Source of the DNA: Sycobia sp. Sy_11
Lineage: Eukaryota; Arthropoda; Insecta; Hymenoptera; Epichrysomallidae
Reading direction: 5' to 3'
DNA: 64,000 nt
Assembly: GCA_018907035.1 (NCBI GenBank)
Contig: JACCIC010000037.1
Coordinates: 1,729,501-1,793,500, forward strand
Below, piece by piece: positions 11,863 through 23,499 of the stretch (position 1 is the stretch's first letter; each line of letters begins with the position of its first letter). The notes beneath the pieces were generated by a model. That model saw nothing but the letters and a program-made list of their open reading frames with translations, did not search any database and had not been told where the DNA came from. The translations under genes and the position numbers were made by a program.

Positions 11863-12546
11863 TTGCGATAGTTAAAAAATTTAAAAAATAAATAAATCAG
11901 ATAAATCAGACGAAGCGGGTGGGAAGAAATAGGCGGTATATTAAATGAATATTATTGGCATCGACGCGGCATCGACGAACGTCTCTGTGCTTTGCGCATG
12001 TATAAATATAAATAGTCGAAGCACTACATATACTGCCACAGAAGCCTCAGCAAAAAGAATACTGGAAAAGCAGTCTTTCACGCAGAAAACGCTTATGCAC
12101 GGTATTCGAACATCTCGGTGGCGGCGACGAGGGTCACAACTTCGCTACCCACCCCCGTAGCATTTTGCTTACGAGAGAGAGAGAGAGAAAGAAGCCAGGG
12201 GTCGGAAGGAAGTTGTTGAGGAATGCCTATCCCGCGAACACGCGTAGCCGTGCGGCACCAGAAGGTATGGATCTCGAAGGCGTCAATAAGACCCTTCTCT
12301 CTGGGCGTGGTGGCGGGAACGGGAGGTTGCAAACTATTTGCTGCGGATCGCGAATTCACCGCCTCCTACGGGAATTTCTTTTTTTCATCCACATGGTTGT
12401 CGCTCAAGTGATCGGAAAGGGAAGCACGTGTAATTGAAAAGAGCCGAGACTCCGGGAATTCGCAAGTATAGTACCGTCGCGCACACACACACGAGTCCAC
12501 GAGAGCCGAATAATTTTCAGGCCGAATTTTAAACGTTTCAGTAAAG

Positions 12547-12550
<4 letters not shown>

Positions 12551-12589
<39 letters not shown>
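12551..12589. repeat. (AG)n microsatellite
   Basis: Perfect AG alternation. A second AG tract follows 68 bp later. Confidence 0.98.
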
Positions 12590-12596
<7 letters not shown>

Positions 12597-12652
12597 CGAT
12601 AAATAGAAAAAAATATGAGTATAAGTATTTTTGTTTAAGCTCGGACTCAGAT

Positions 12653-12657
<5 letters not shown>

Positions 12658-12697
<40 letters not shown>
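12658..12697. repeat. (AG)n microsatellite
   Basis: Perfect AG alternation, ending in ACAGAGA like the neighbouring tract, which suggests the two arose by local duplication. Confidence 0.97.
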
Positions 12698-12703
<6 letters not shown>

Positions 12704-14949
12704 TGCTGTTCAGATTAGATAGACTATAAGATATTTTTCAGGAATAATGCTCTAAGATATGCAAGTAGTACGTCGAAAAAAAGGAAAAACAATTGAGTAT
12801 TATATATATATATCGGAATTGATATTAATTAAATTAGTGTGAGATTTTATTTTCATATGGATATTTCTTCTATTGACATTAGCAGAAACGATAGATTATT
12901 GGTCATTACATTATAGGAAAACTAATAGCACAGTATATTAATATGAGTAGCATGAAAAAGCTTCTCGTACTCTCATGAAATGATTTTGGTTTCTCAGGAA
13001 CTTTGAAAATCCCAGCTCGCTGTTTCTGTTTTCCTGTCTCTCTTTTTTTCTGCCATCAGAGGCTTTACATTGCCTTCCTAAACTCTATTAATCAAAGGCA
13101 ACTGCCAATTTTACGCGCCACAAAGGAGTTTCATCGGTCTTGAAAATGAAAAAGAGGAAGAAGAGGACAGAGAGAGAGGGCGGTTGAGAGAAGGAGATAG
13201 AAGATGTGTCCGAGAGGGCTCAAATTAACAAAGTGCGCGGCACTTTCTCTCCAAATCTCCTTTAGCGAATCGGCCGACATCAACGACGGTGCCGTGGCGT
13301 TGGGAGCTGCGGCTTGTGTATCCGTGTGGCAGCGAACGAGGTTAAAACTTGCTCGAAATTGGCACTTTGCTCTTGTTTCATTTACTGCTCACCTAGACCG
13401 AGAGACAGATAGATGGATGAAGTCGGAGCGAAGGAGGGAAAGAGAACGCGCGAGAGAAAAAGATGAGGCAGAGTAAAAGACGCAGGGGGATTAAAGCGGA
13501 CCTCGTATCGCCCCCCAGATTAGGAAAGAAGGCGTGTCGCGTCACCCAGTCGCGCCCGGCATTACGAGCAGTTTCGGCGTCAGCCTCCTCGTAAACGCTG
13601 ACAGTTTTATCCGAAGTTGGTTGAGGAAAAACGCCATTTGTGCGCCAGTCTTTGACCGGTACGCGGCCACTGCAAACGAGGAGGAGAAAAAATGTCATTT
13701 AACTCTAGGAAGCTCGTCAAATTAAGAGACCATCAAACGTGTACAATTTGGAAAATCAACTATTACTTTGCATCGTTTCGGCATTAATTTTATACGGTCG
13801 GTTGTGAATCTACCCATCGTAAAAGAGTAACTAAATATACTTTCACGTGCTCCACAACGATTAAAGTTCGCGCAGACGCGATCTCATCTTCAATCGCAAT
13901 AAGATTGCAATTCTATTGGACGCGCTGTTATATATCAATCGAGGTATTTTCATTCTACATCGCACTAAAATTTTCAAATTTGAAAATGAGCAAATATTTT
14001 AATTAAATAAGAATACCTTTAAATAATTCTAAAGAATTTAAAAATTAAGTAAATTTTGAAAAATATTTAAAAAAATAAAAATAAATTAAAAAACTATAAA
14101 TTTAAAAAATCAGTTTAATAAAACAATTAACAGTATCGAAAAATACTACAATTGTAAATAATAATAAAGATGCTATATTTCATTAAGAAGGAAAACGTGG
14201 GCCATATATAGCAAAATCATTGATAATGCTTTGGCGAACTGAATATCTAGAATAAACAGGTGTAATTTATTAGTTAGAATTTACAAGTTAGCATTAAAAT
14301 ACATATTCAGCTACGCTACACGGGAGAGATTTTTTTCTCAGGAATATTTCATCTGAAGTTTAATTGTTTATCATTTTTTGTAGTTTACATTTTATAATTA
14401 CTTAACAGATTTTAATTTTACATTATAGAACAATTTTATCTTTGAATTTTTTAATGTTCTTTATATCCGTAGAAACGCTCGGAGCGTTTAAAAGTAGAAT
14501 TTATTTCTTTTAATTTAAATCGCCGAACATACAGTAGAATAAAATGAAAGAACCCTCATGGTTAGGAAACTATAAATTATTTTTACTCATATTAGCTTGG
14601 TATTTAAATAAATAAGAACGAACTTTCCTGCAGTTGTAACCAATGACCAACTAAATGTAATAAATACTCATGTTACGCACACCTATTAATCAATATACGA
14701 CACAAATTAAAAGGTGTTCAATTCATTAAGTTCAAAAAACTACTTTATATACGAAAAGCACGATATTATTCTACTTATATTGGATAATCATGCTTATAGC
14801 TTTTACAAGTTATATAATATACATTTTACTAAATTTTCAGAAAATAATCAAATTAATATTTTCGAGTACTTGCACATTCTATTACCGTACTCTTTGATAC
14901 TGCGCAAAAAAACGAAATTCCATTATTCTCCGCATCATATAAATGACTT

Positions 14950-15830
14950 CGACTCAACTCGATTGTCTTTTAATCTTTGCCAGTACAGCACGCACGTACT
15001 GCGATACGGGGGTGGGGAGGCGAACGAAACTTAATTCGTTTTCCGTAGCTCCCTCACCTCCATTTCCGCCCCCATCTCCCTCGCCCCGACGCCAGGAGAC
15101 AAAACAGAAAAGAAGGATCAGTGTCTCGCGCGTCTGACGGCGCGCAGCGGCCTGGCGAGAAGATAAGAGCCGGGGCGAAGACACGCGCGACACGACTTCG
15201 AAATTGTCAAGCTTGAGCGGGGGGCGGGCGGCTACAGGGCGGCGGGCGCTTAATTTAAGTTGCGCGGTAAGTTTGCCGGGGCGCGTGCGAGCGCGCGCCC
15301 GCGAAAAGTAATTGCAGTTGCGTCTTTGCCGAGGCGAGGACGCCAGTGCGCGCGCCACTCCATCAGACCGCAAGCACCTCGGAAGGGTTACTAACAATGT
15401 TTTGATTACCGGTGAACTCTCTGGTGGCGCCTGGCCTCGCGTTGCCGCGCGTATGCCGACAGAGTCATCCGCGATGGCGCGCGCTCCATTGAAGACGAAT
15501 TCATATTCCCGCGGCGCGGAAATTGCGAGAGGGGGAGGCGGGGAGTTGCGATTTGACATGCACCGCGCGAGTTCTCCGGGGCGGAAGCCGCGGCCGGCGG
15601 ATGTTGACGGAACGAAGTGCGCGGCCGGCGCCTCTGCGCCAGGAGTTCGGTGGTAATGGTGTGGGGGAAATGGGGGAAAAGAGAAGCAAACGGACGAGAC
15701 TAGTTGGATGCGATTTCGAGCAGGTTGGCCAGGGTTTCTCTCTATCCCAAAATTGTGAACTCGTGCTCGCTCTCTCTCCATCTCTCTCTCCCTCACTCTC
15801 TGTCATTGTTCCTCCCTCTCCCGCTCGCGC
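14950..15830. other. CpG-rich GC island (noncoding)
   Basis: This is the sharpest GC island of the left half, with many CGCG-type stretches (for example 15280-15300). It holds the longest open frame of the window (minus strand, 280 codons, 14954-15796), which I do not accept as a gene: its product is Arg/Ala/Pro/Ser-rich without motifs, and other frames are equally open. A regulatory or alternative-promoter role is possible but not shown. Confidence 0.4.
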
Positions 15831-16793
15831 AATATTGTGGCTTGGACAGAACACCGTAGCTTTCATCTCCTTTCCACCGATCTTGCGATCTCTATCTATC
15901 TTATTTTCTTTTATTTTCTTTTGACATGAGAGATCCTTGTAGTTAGCTGCCGCGAAACATGTGCAACGTAATGCTCTCTCATTATACATTGACAGAACTG
16001 TCATGCGTATCATGTTTGATGATTTCGAATTCGACTTTTTGGATAAGTGAAATGCGTACGTGCTTTTGCTTTTTTTAAAATTAAATATGTTTTTTAAATT
16101 CCATTTTTTAAATTAAAAGTTCTTCGAGAAATGTTATTTAATTATCATGTGAAATGTATAAATTTTTTAGGTTTTTGATCTTTAGATTCTTGTGGACAAA
16201 AGTTTATTGTAAGTACTTAATGAATTTATAATAGGTTTATCCAACAGATAAAATCTGACTAAATAATTTTATTTATTACAGATACTTGCGCCTATGTTTA
16301 CTATATTTTGATTAATTAATCAAAATAAAAAATAATTGAGATGTGAAGTGTAACATTCATTTAAACGTATTTATTTCAAAGAGAATGTAAAATTGTTTTT
16401 ATTATATACAAGTTCTTACTTGTAGTTTTTTTTTACTTTTTCTTAATTTTTTTAATTTTAAATTCTTATTTTATAGAAAATTAATACAAACTACTTTTTA
16501 CATTTTTTTTATTTCTAACTATTTCCTTATTAGAGTTATATGAATTAATAGAACTGTAAGATATAACTGATATTTTTCAATATGTCAAATTATGATACGC
16601 TACTTTACTGAAGATATATATAATTATTATAATAATAATGCTACTAGTATTAATAATTTTCTTATTGTTGTTTTGAACTGAATACACTAATACTAATACG
16701 CTCATTTGCATCAAATAGAAGTAGAAGGCAGGTATACGAACTGTTTTATATATACAAAGTGGAATAGTTACTCAATATAATTAATAATTTTCA

Positions 16794-16813
16794 ACACACA
16801 CACACATCCACAC

Positions 16814-16896
<83 letters not shown>
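16794..16896. repeat. (CA)n(TA)n compound microsatellite
   Basis: CA repeat, interrupted near 16808 and 16818, runs to 16870 and is followed by TA to 16896. In the mbl transcript this is (UA)n then (UG)n; UG repeats are a known binding target of CELF/Bruno-type proteins. Confidence 0.97.
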
Positions 16897-16900
<4 letters not shown>

Positions 16901-17410
16901 TAGCTCATAGCTCTATTTTATATCTAGTTTCTCTTCCCGCTGATTTCATTTCTCCAATAAACGAAAAGTGCAGTAATAATGCTAACTATATTTCAGTTTT
17001 ATATCTATATATGTTATATAATTGTCAGTTTGAGTTTCATCAAGACCTCTTTATACAGATTTTCGGGTTTTCCTTAAGCTTAAGAATGAAATCCCACGAA
17101 AAGAAGGGGACGTCGTCAACATCGGGACAATATAAAGTATAAATAAAAAATTCAGAATCGAGTGACCGAATTGAATAGAGATCTGGTATAGGGGGTGAGA
17201 AGAGGGTAATAACCCCAGGGAACGAATCGACTAACATATAGTATATATGGACAGTATATCGGGTTCTGTGATATTCCGCCATCTCTGGTATACTCTTCTA
17301 TGGCAACTCATGAGTATATAGAGGAATCAGCGAGGGGACGTGGAAATTATATTGGGAAATCTTAGTTCTTACTCCGTCGACCACTTCTGTCAACTATATA
17401 TTTATTACAT

Positions 17411-17472
17411 ATCATATATATGTGTGTGTGTATATATATATACATACATACATACATATACATATACATATA
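17411..17472. repeat. compound TA/TG/CATA repeat
   Basis: Mixed TATATG, GTGTG, TATATA and four ACAT units, then three CATATA units. Confidence 0.9.
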
Positions 17473-18536
17473 GTCTTCTCTTGGTAGTAGGGACGCGCCG
17501 AGACAGATCGCGCTCACGCAAAGATAACCTCGTGTCTCCTTCTATCGAGGAGCTTAAGGGTTGCCCGTGCTCCTTGTACCTTTTCCTCTTTCCAGCACGT
17601 TCTGCTACGGCCTCTTTTCGTTCATCACGCGCCCGGGTTTTCGAGATAATTTGTGCGAGGTAAGAGAGATCCGAATAGAGAAAGAGAGAGAGAGAGGGGG
17701 GGCAACCATGGAAAAGGGGCAGAGATTCGAGTTCTTGGACGTTGCTTGATTCGTCAGCACAATTAAAGGAATTAATGGGTCTTCTCTTCCTTTCGCGCAC
17801 GTTCCTTCGCTCACCTCCCTCGTTCGTTCCCACCTTCCCTTCGAACCTGTCCTTTTCCTTGGGTTGCGAGAGCGAATTTAAGTGTGCTCAGTTTTGGCTG
17901 TGAACTCGAGAATTGGAACCGACGGGAGTGTGCGCGCGCAGCTTGCGTCTAAGATAATTGCCAGTTAACTACTTTTTCATGCGCCTATGTATAGTGAGTG
18001 CACTAATCGTTTTAAAAACAATCTTGAAAGTCAAGAAGAATATCGAATAGTTAAAAAATGTTATATCTTTAATGGAACTTGCACTTGGAGCGAAACATTT
18101 CGAATATATTAGCATTAACTTTAGGTATTTATTCAGGATTAATGGTATCAAATAATATAAAATTTTAGTAAGTATTCGGCCGTCTAAAGTTTAAATCAAA
18201 AGGTGTAAGTGCGTAGCCTTTTCCACCTAGAAAATTTCTTCTAAGAAACAAACGGCTTAATTACTATATTTCCCACTGAATAAAACAATTTAACTCGACG
18301 ACAATAATGCGATAATAAAATTCGCTTTACTCTCCCGTACCGTCGGATGGCAAAAAGAGAAAAAAGGGTGGGAGTGGGAGAGAGGTCCATTTTAATCTCG
18401 TCTTTTTCATAAAGTCCAAGCTGCGCGCGAAAATAGCTGAGCGCACAGAGCGCGCCCCGAGTGTTGTGTCGCTTAATTAGATTTACATCCGCGCCTAATG
18501 CGAAGAGCTTAATGGCGCCCTTAGAACCCCCGCCCT

Positions 18537-18537
<1 letters not shown>

Positions 18538-18574
<37 letters not shown>
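18538..18574. repeat. (CT)n microsatellite, arm of an inverted pair
   Basis: Perfect CT run of 37 nt. It is complementary to the (GA)n tract that starts 60 bp downstream. Confidence 0.98.
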
Positions 18575-18576
<2 letters not shown>

Positions 18577-18631
18577 TCTCTCTCGTTCTGCAACTACTAC
18601 TCGTTGGATGGCGAGTGAACGAGACAGAGAG

Positions 18632-18634
<3 letters not shown>

Positions 18635-18712
<78 letters not shown>
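18635..18712. repeat. (GA)n microsatellite, arm of an inverted pair
   Basis: Perfect GA run of 78 nt, preceded by an imperfect GA stretch from 18621. With 18538-18574 it could form a fully paired hairpin stem of about 37 bp. Confidence 0.98.
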
Positions 18713-18715
<3 letters not shown>

Positions 18716-18837
18716 AGAGAGCGAGAGAGGCGCCGAGCACGAGCTCTAATTACAGGATCGTAACATCTCGAACAAACAAACCTATATATACCATTAAACC
18801 AAGCAAGGAAGCACTCATTTTATATCCACTTCACCTT

Positions 18838-18915
18838 CTCTTTCTATACCTCTCCCTCTTCTCTCTCTCTCCCCCTCTCTCTCTTTCTATTTCTCTCTCG
18901 CTTCTTCTTCCTCTT
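18838..18915. repeat. pyrimidine-rich imperfect CT tract
   Basis: Nearly unbroken C/T stretch of CTCTCT and CTTCTT units. Confidence 0.85.
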
Positions 18916-19279
18916 ATTTTCTTCCAAGGTTTTTGAAGAGAAACAGAGTCCGCCGTTGTACCGGCGATCCGCGGCAGCCGTTTCTCCGCGTGAACTAATC
19001 CTCCTGGTCCTCTCCTCTCAAAGAATAACAATTTAGTGAATTAGGTGCATCAAAGAAAGTAGTTTTCCGCACAGAGGAGAAAGAAGAGAAATAGAGAAGA
19101 GGTATTTGTTGCTATATCGTCTCTCCTCCTATCTCTTTCTCTTTCTCCCCTCCCTCTCTTTCACAGTATACCATTTGTGAAGAAGTGAGAGATACACGCC
19201 TTGGTGAAAATGGAGCGTACCGATGTTGTCAAAGAAGAGGAGGAAATTTTCTGAGTCTTCTGAGTGACACAAAAAAGAC

Positions 19280-19284
<5 letters not shown>

Positions 19285-19330
<46 letters not shown>
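19285..19330. repeat. (TA)n microsatellite
   Basis: Perfect TA alternation. Confidence 0.98.
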
Positions 19331-19331
<1 letters not shown>

Positions 19332-20218
19332 CCCTCTCTCTTTTTGACATAGATGACTTTATCGTTGACCAGCCCTATACAGTGCTTGTGTATACGTCTT
19401 GTTTCATTCTTCGTCTTTCCTTCTCTTTCTCTCTCTCCCTTTTTATCGGGCAGGCCACAAGTCGCGCCGAACATCAAAGACGGGCCGTGTGCGCCAGGCC
19501 GCCAGTGTCGCGTATATATAGATTAGAGAGAAAGCAAGAAGCAGCACAAAAGATCGATCAGGAGAGGCGGCGGGTGGCGGCGGGTCGCGGCTTTGCTGTC
19601 GCCGTCTGGGACAAAACCCCGACCTGATTTTGGGCACTTTCGCTACGTTCACGAGTGCGTATGTATGTATGTGCAAGTATATACAGGGCTTGGACTTTTG
19701 GGTTACGTAATCCGTGAGTTGTAATCTGTGAATTTTCCTTCGTCGTTTATACTTCCCTGCCTTCTCCGAATAGTCGTCGATGGATATTGAATTCGTATTT
19801 CTCTGGTATTCTCTCTTCCGTTCCGCGTTTGGACGAAGTACTTTTTTGCGTTATAGAACCAGATTTTTTATACGACTAAATTGTACGTCAGCACCAAACT
19901 CGCTGCAGTACTAACGAACTTTTTTATTCATGCGTTGCATAGCATCAATTGCAGAAGATGAGAAGAAGAAATTGAATTTTATAATATGTTTTAATCGCTG
20001 AAAGGAGATTAAACTACTTTCCTTTTCTGCCTTATCGTTGAAATTTTCAGTACTATAAATTCACAGGCGTACTTGCGATGCGGATGCTAAAGTCAATGTA
20101 AAATAGGGAAATTCCTGGAGAGGAGAAACAAATAACGGCTAAGCCATGAGAAGCATAGGGAGCGCGGAAAATTTCGTATGCTACTATTTCGGAATAAGGT
20201 CGGAAAATGCATTTTCGT

Positions 20219-20220
<2 letters not shown>

Positions 20221-20272
<52 letters not shown>
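20221..20272. repeat. (AT)n microsatellite
   Basis: Twenty-six perfect AT units. Confidence 0.98.
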
Positions 20273-20275
<3 letters not shown>

Positions 20276-20979
20276 GTATGTGTGTGCATATATAGAGCCA
20301 AAAGCTGCGGCCCCTTGGCTTATCCGAGCGGAACAACCTAATTCCGTTATCGGGAGAACAATGCAAGCCATGCTGGAAAAATAATATTGAAGAGAAAACG
20401 CCGGGCTTATTACTATACATTCGATTTTCTACCTAGGGCACGCGTATGTGTGACTGCGCAAATGCGTGTGCGTGTGCGTGTTCATGCAATAAAAGTAGAA
20501 TAAATAGTCGTAAATTTCCACTTAAAAGGCATGTAAAAAGTTTTAAAGTACTCGCAATAGCCGGGTTTATAACTGTAATTATTTTTACAACGGCCATAAT
20601 TCGAATAATTTGCCGCATGTGCAATACTCTAGCGCGACTATAAGTTCTACATTTATTATGAATTTCATTAAAATGAAAAGATACTAAACTTCAGGACTGA
20701 TAAATGGACCGAGAGGGAAGCGCGTGTTTCTCTCTCAGACGCTACACCTTTCCCTCCCAATCATGCCGTTCGCTCCCTGTATACTTAAACCTAACCTTAA
20801 AAAAGGCAACGAGTAGAAAAAGTAGAAAAAAACAATAAGAGCGAATCTCATTATGCAAAGGCAGAGCGTGCACGCGCGAGTGCGGCATGTGGTCTCTGCG
20901 AAATATAAAATAAAAGAACTCAACACCAGACAGCTCGAAAACTGTCTTGCAAACGGGCCTTTAATAGCTGTGGCAAACT

Positions 20980-21720
20980 ACAGAGCTGCCCCCGTAGTTT
21001 TCCGCCCTCTCCCTCTAAAGGTCCTCCCCCTTTCTCGGAATTCCTCCCTCTTTTTAGTCACCTTCGACCGAACGCCGTGTTCAAAAATCAATAACAAATG
21101 CCCTCCACCACCCTTGCTTCCCTTTCGCCCGTAAAACTCGGGAGCCCCCCTCCGCGCGCAAACACGCGCGGTATAGTCGTTGGCGAGGCGTCTTGTCGCG
21201 TCGTTCACCTCGGCTCACCTGGCAACCGACCAACTGTCGGTCCCAACGTATGTACACATACACACACATGCACAAAGAGACACACGCTCTCGCACACATG
21301 CATGCGTGCTACTGCCGATTCCTGGAAGCAAATTGCGAATATTCCCGTTGAGCGGCGTATAGTAAAGAGTGGAAGGAGCGGGGGAAGGGTGGATGATGCC
21401 CCGCTCCGTGCTGGTCTATAGAAACAGTCCAGGTGCGTGATCACCTGCTGTTGAGCGTTCTACACCATCCCCCGTCCCTCCGTTTACACGACTCCTTCGA
21501 AATCCGCACTGTTTCCGCGCCGGGCAATATCGCCCCGACAGGAAGTCTCGTGGACTCGGGGGTGGGGGGTGAGGATAACGGGGCAGGAATGACGCTTCCG
21601 TCGACGGTGTGGGAGGCGGGAGGGTTAGGGAGCTCCCGAAACGTCGAGCGGGGCAGGTCTCTCGTAATTAACGATAGGGGCAAAACCGAGAGCTATATTC
21701 TGCATGCAACACCGAGACAC
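20980..21720. other. GC-rich intronic island
   Basis: GC- and CpG-rich block with pyrimidine-rich (21000-21140) and G-rich (21555-21650) parts. Open frames on both strands overlap and carry no motifs. Function unknown. Confidence 0.35.
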
Positions 21721-21721
21721 A

Positions 21722-21724
<3 letters not shown>

Positions 21725-21778
<54 letters not shown>
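21725..21778. repeat. (AG)n microsatellite
   Basis: Twenty-seven perfect AG units. Confidence 0.98.
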
Positions 21779-21780
<2 letters not shown>

Positions 21781-22139
21781 AGTGACAAGCGATTAGTCTC
21801 GTGCTGTCCTTATGATATTGCTTTGGATCGGTTTTGCGGGAGTGTGATCTAGCTTTGGGCTTTCTGTAAAAATAGGGGAAACAACACGTATGTATAACAC
21901 CATTCATATTATATCCAAGTGAAGTACCGAATAATTATATGCGCGGTAATTTTTCCCAACGTTAGCTGTTTTTCTCTTCAAAGGGAATTTTGTAATATAT
22001 ATATTGAAAGGATGGTTATTCACGGTGTCTTGATGGCTGTATTAGATATATAGAATACTTCTGTAATGGCCTAGGTAACAAATTGCTAACATTATAAACT
22101 TTTCAGCGAACAGCTTATAAAAAATGTAGTTTACTTTAC

Positions 22140-22178
22140 CAAGTATTGTGAGAGCTTGTGATTCATTGGTTTTCTTAC
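22140..22178 (-). other. possible 39-nt cryptic (recursive-splicing) exon at ratchet point A
   Basis: The stretch between the ratchet AG and the next donor-like sequence, CTTG|GTAAAGT (donor G at 22139), is exactly 39 nt. In the phase set by the mbl exon it has no stop and would read VRKPMNHKLSQYL. Short cryptic exons next to ratchet points have been described in Drosophila, where the downstream donor helps recognise the ratchet acceptor by exon definition. The downstream donor here is moderate, so the rebuilt GTAAGA donor should usually win. Inclusion would put 13 residues between the first and second Cys of zinc finger 2. This is an inference. Confidence 0.5.
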
Positions 22179-22210
22179 CTGTAACAAAAAAATAAAATAT
22201 ATATGTTAAA
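22174..22210 (-). promoter_or_regulatory. ratchet point A: combined 3'/5' splice site for recursive splicing
   Basis: On the minus strand a T-rich tract (TTTTATTTTTTTGTTACAG) is followed without a gap by GTAAGAAAA, so the AG acceptor at 22180-22179 abuts a strong GTAAGA donor at 22178-22173. A TTTAAC branch-point candidate lies at 22210-22205, with its adenosine at 22206, 27 nt before the AG. This fits the zero-length-exon ratchet points known from long Drosophila introns. Splicing the upstream exon to this AG would rebuild an exon|GTAAGA donor for the next step. The surrounding 1.5 kb is AT-rich and otherwise plain. Assignment rests on sequence form, orientation and the matching second site, not on RNA data. 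Confidence 0.75.
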
Positions 22211-23499
22211 TATAATTCCAATAATTTATAAAAACTGATTAAGAAGACATTTTAATAAGAAAATTTTGTACCAATTAAATAAATTAAATTTAAATTGAAC
22301 GACGGGATAAAGAAAAATAGTAGTAATAACGAACTTACTACGTGTAAGCTTAGCAACGATTATGCGTAGTGCTAGGAACTTTTAGCTGCTCGGTCAGTCA
22401 CCAGCGTTTGTTCCCTTTTCGTTATAATTCGACCCGTTCGAATTACTCGAGTCGAGCCCTTGGACTATAATATTCAAATTTCTATGGGCGGACACATATA
22501 AGCATACGCACGTTTAAAAAATGATAATTAAAATTTAAATTAAATAATTTGGTTTTCAACAAAATTTATGAGCGACCGAGTATCGTATAATAGGAGTCTG
22601 CTCGAACAGTTTAAAGCACAAGCTCGATTCTCAGCTAATTATAAAAGCCATTTCTTAATAATGTTAATTGACATGAAACCTAATTGGATATATAGAATAT
22701 GTTTTGCATGGAGCGCGCATTTATATTAGTACTAATAATTATGATTTGCTATATTCCGACGAACTTAGACTTGGTAAAGTACATCGTATATCATTTGCAT
22801 TTGAAGTTGGTATCCGATCATTTAATTTTTTCCTAATGAGTTTAGATATCCAGATATAAATTCAATATATTACAAATGTAAGTTAGTCACTTGGAAATAG
22901 ATAGATAAATAACTTTATTTACTTGAATAGCAAAAAATAAATCAAATTTACAGGATGAAAATTATATAAGTTACGTGACGTTCAATAATCTTATTCGCTG
23001 TTTTGCACAAGGACCTGTCGTGGTATGTCATTGAGATTAATATTAAGTTAATATTGAGAATAAGGACTTCCATAGTTTTAAGAGGTTTTTCATGTAATTT
23101 GATTAAAAAATTATTGACAAAGACATTAATAGCAATAATTTCTTAAGTGCATGAAAATTAGTTTAGCAATAATAATTGTAAATAATCTATTATAGTAAAT
23201 CTCTGAAGTTATAGAATTATATATTTAAAATAATACCGAAAACTCTGAGTACTAAAGTTCGATTGACGACGATGCGTGCGTCAGATTTAAATTGGTCGAG
23301 AGATTAGAATTCCGGGATCAATTTATGTTATGAGTATGAAGATAAAATCATTTTTCTAGATACAGTTTCTAATTTCTACTAAGTTTCTAAATTGAAACAA
23401 ACAACAATATACAATTATATGTTATTGTATGAATCCAGGTACATATATAGCGTAATTATCGACCTTCTTCACCCCTCCCGCCTGAACATTGGGCAAATT

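Larger units (their letters stand above)
2041..22178 (-). other. proposed third intron segment: ratchet point A to mbl exon (20,138 nt)
   Basis: This intronic DNA lies between the acceptor of the mbl exon and the proposed ratchet point at 22178/22179. If recursive splicing occurs, it is removed as the last step. It holds two inverted or tandem repeats near the exon, about a dozen microsatellites and three GC islands, but no supportable gene. The remaining stretches (2520-2960, 3040-3720, 4040-5370, 5590-6420, 6451-7020, 7081-8040, 8645-9760, 10611-11645, 12700-14950, 15800-16790, 16900-18540, 19331-20220) are unique sequence in which I see nothing definable. Confidence 0.65.

Noticed and set aside
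13385..13420. Third ratchet-like site (minus strand, TCTATCTGTCTCTCGGTCTAG|GTGAGC)
   Set aside because: The AG|GTGAGC core is good and the tract is pyrimidine-rich, but that tract is part of local GA/CT-rich low-complexity DNA. I saw no good branch point and no donor about 39 nt downstream as at the two accepted sites.
14954..15796. 280-codon open frame on the minus strand
   Set aside because: It lies in a CpG-rich island where stop codons are rare. Composition is Arg/Ala/Pro/Ser without domains, and overlapping frames on the other strand are also open.
18461..18715. Open frames made of (SL)n or (RE)n residues
   Set aside because: Direct translation of (CT)n/(GA)n microsatellites. The same applies to frames over 3716, 27044, 43074, 57330, 60263 and 63027, and to the (YI)n frames over TA tracts.
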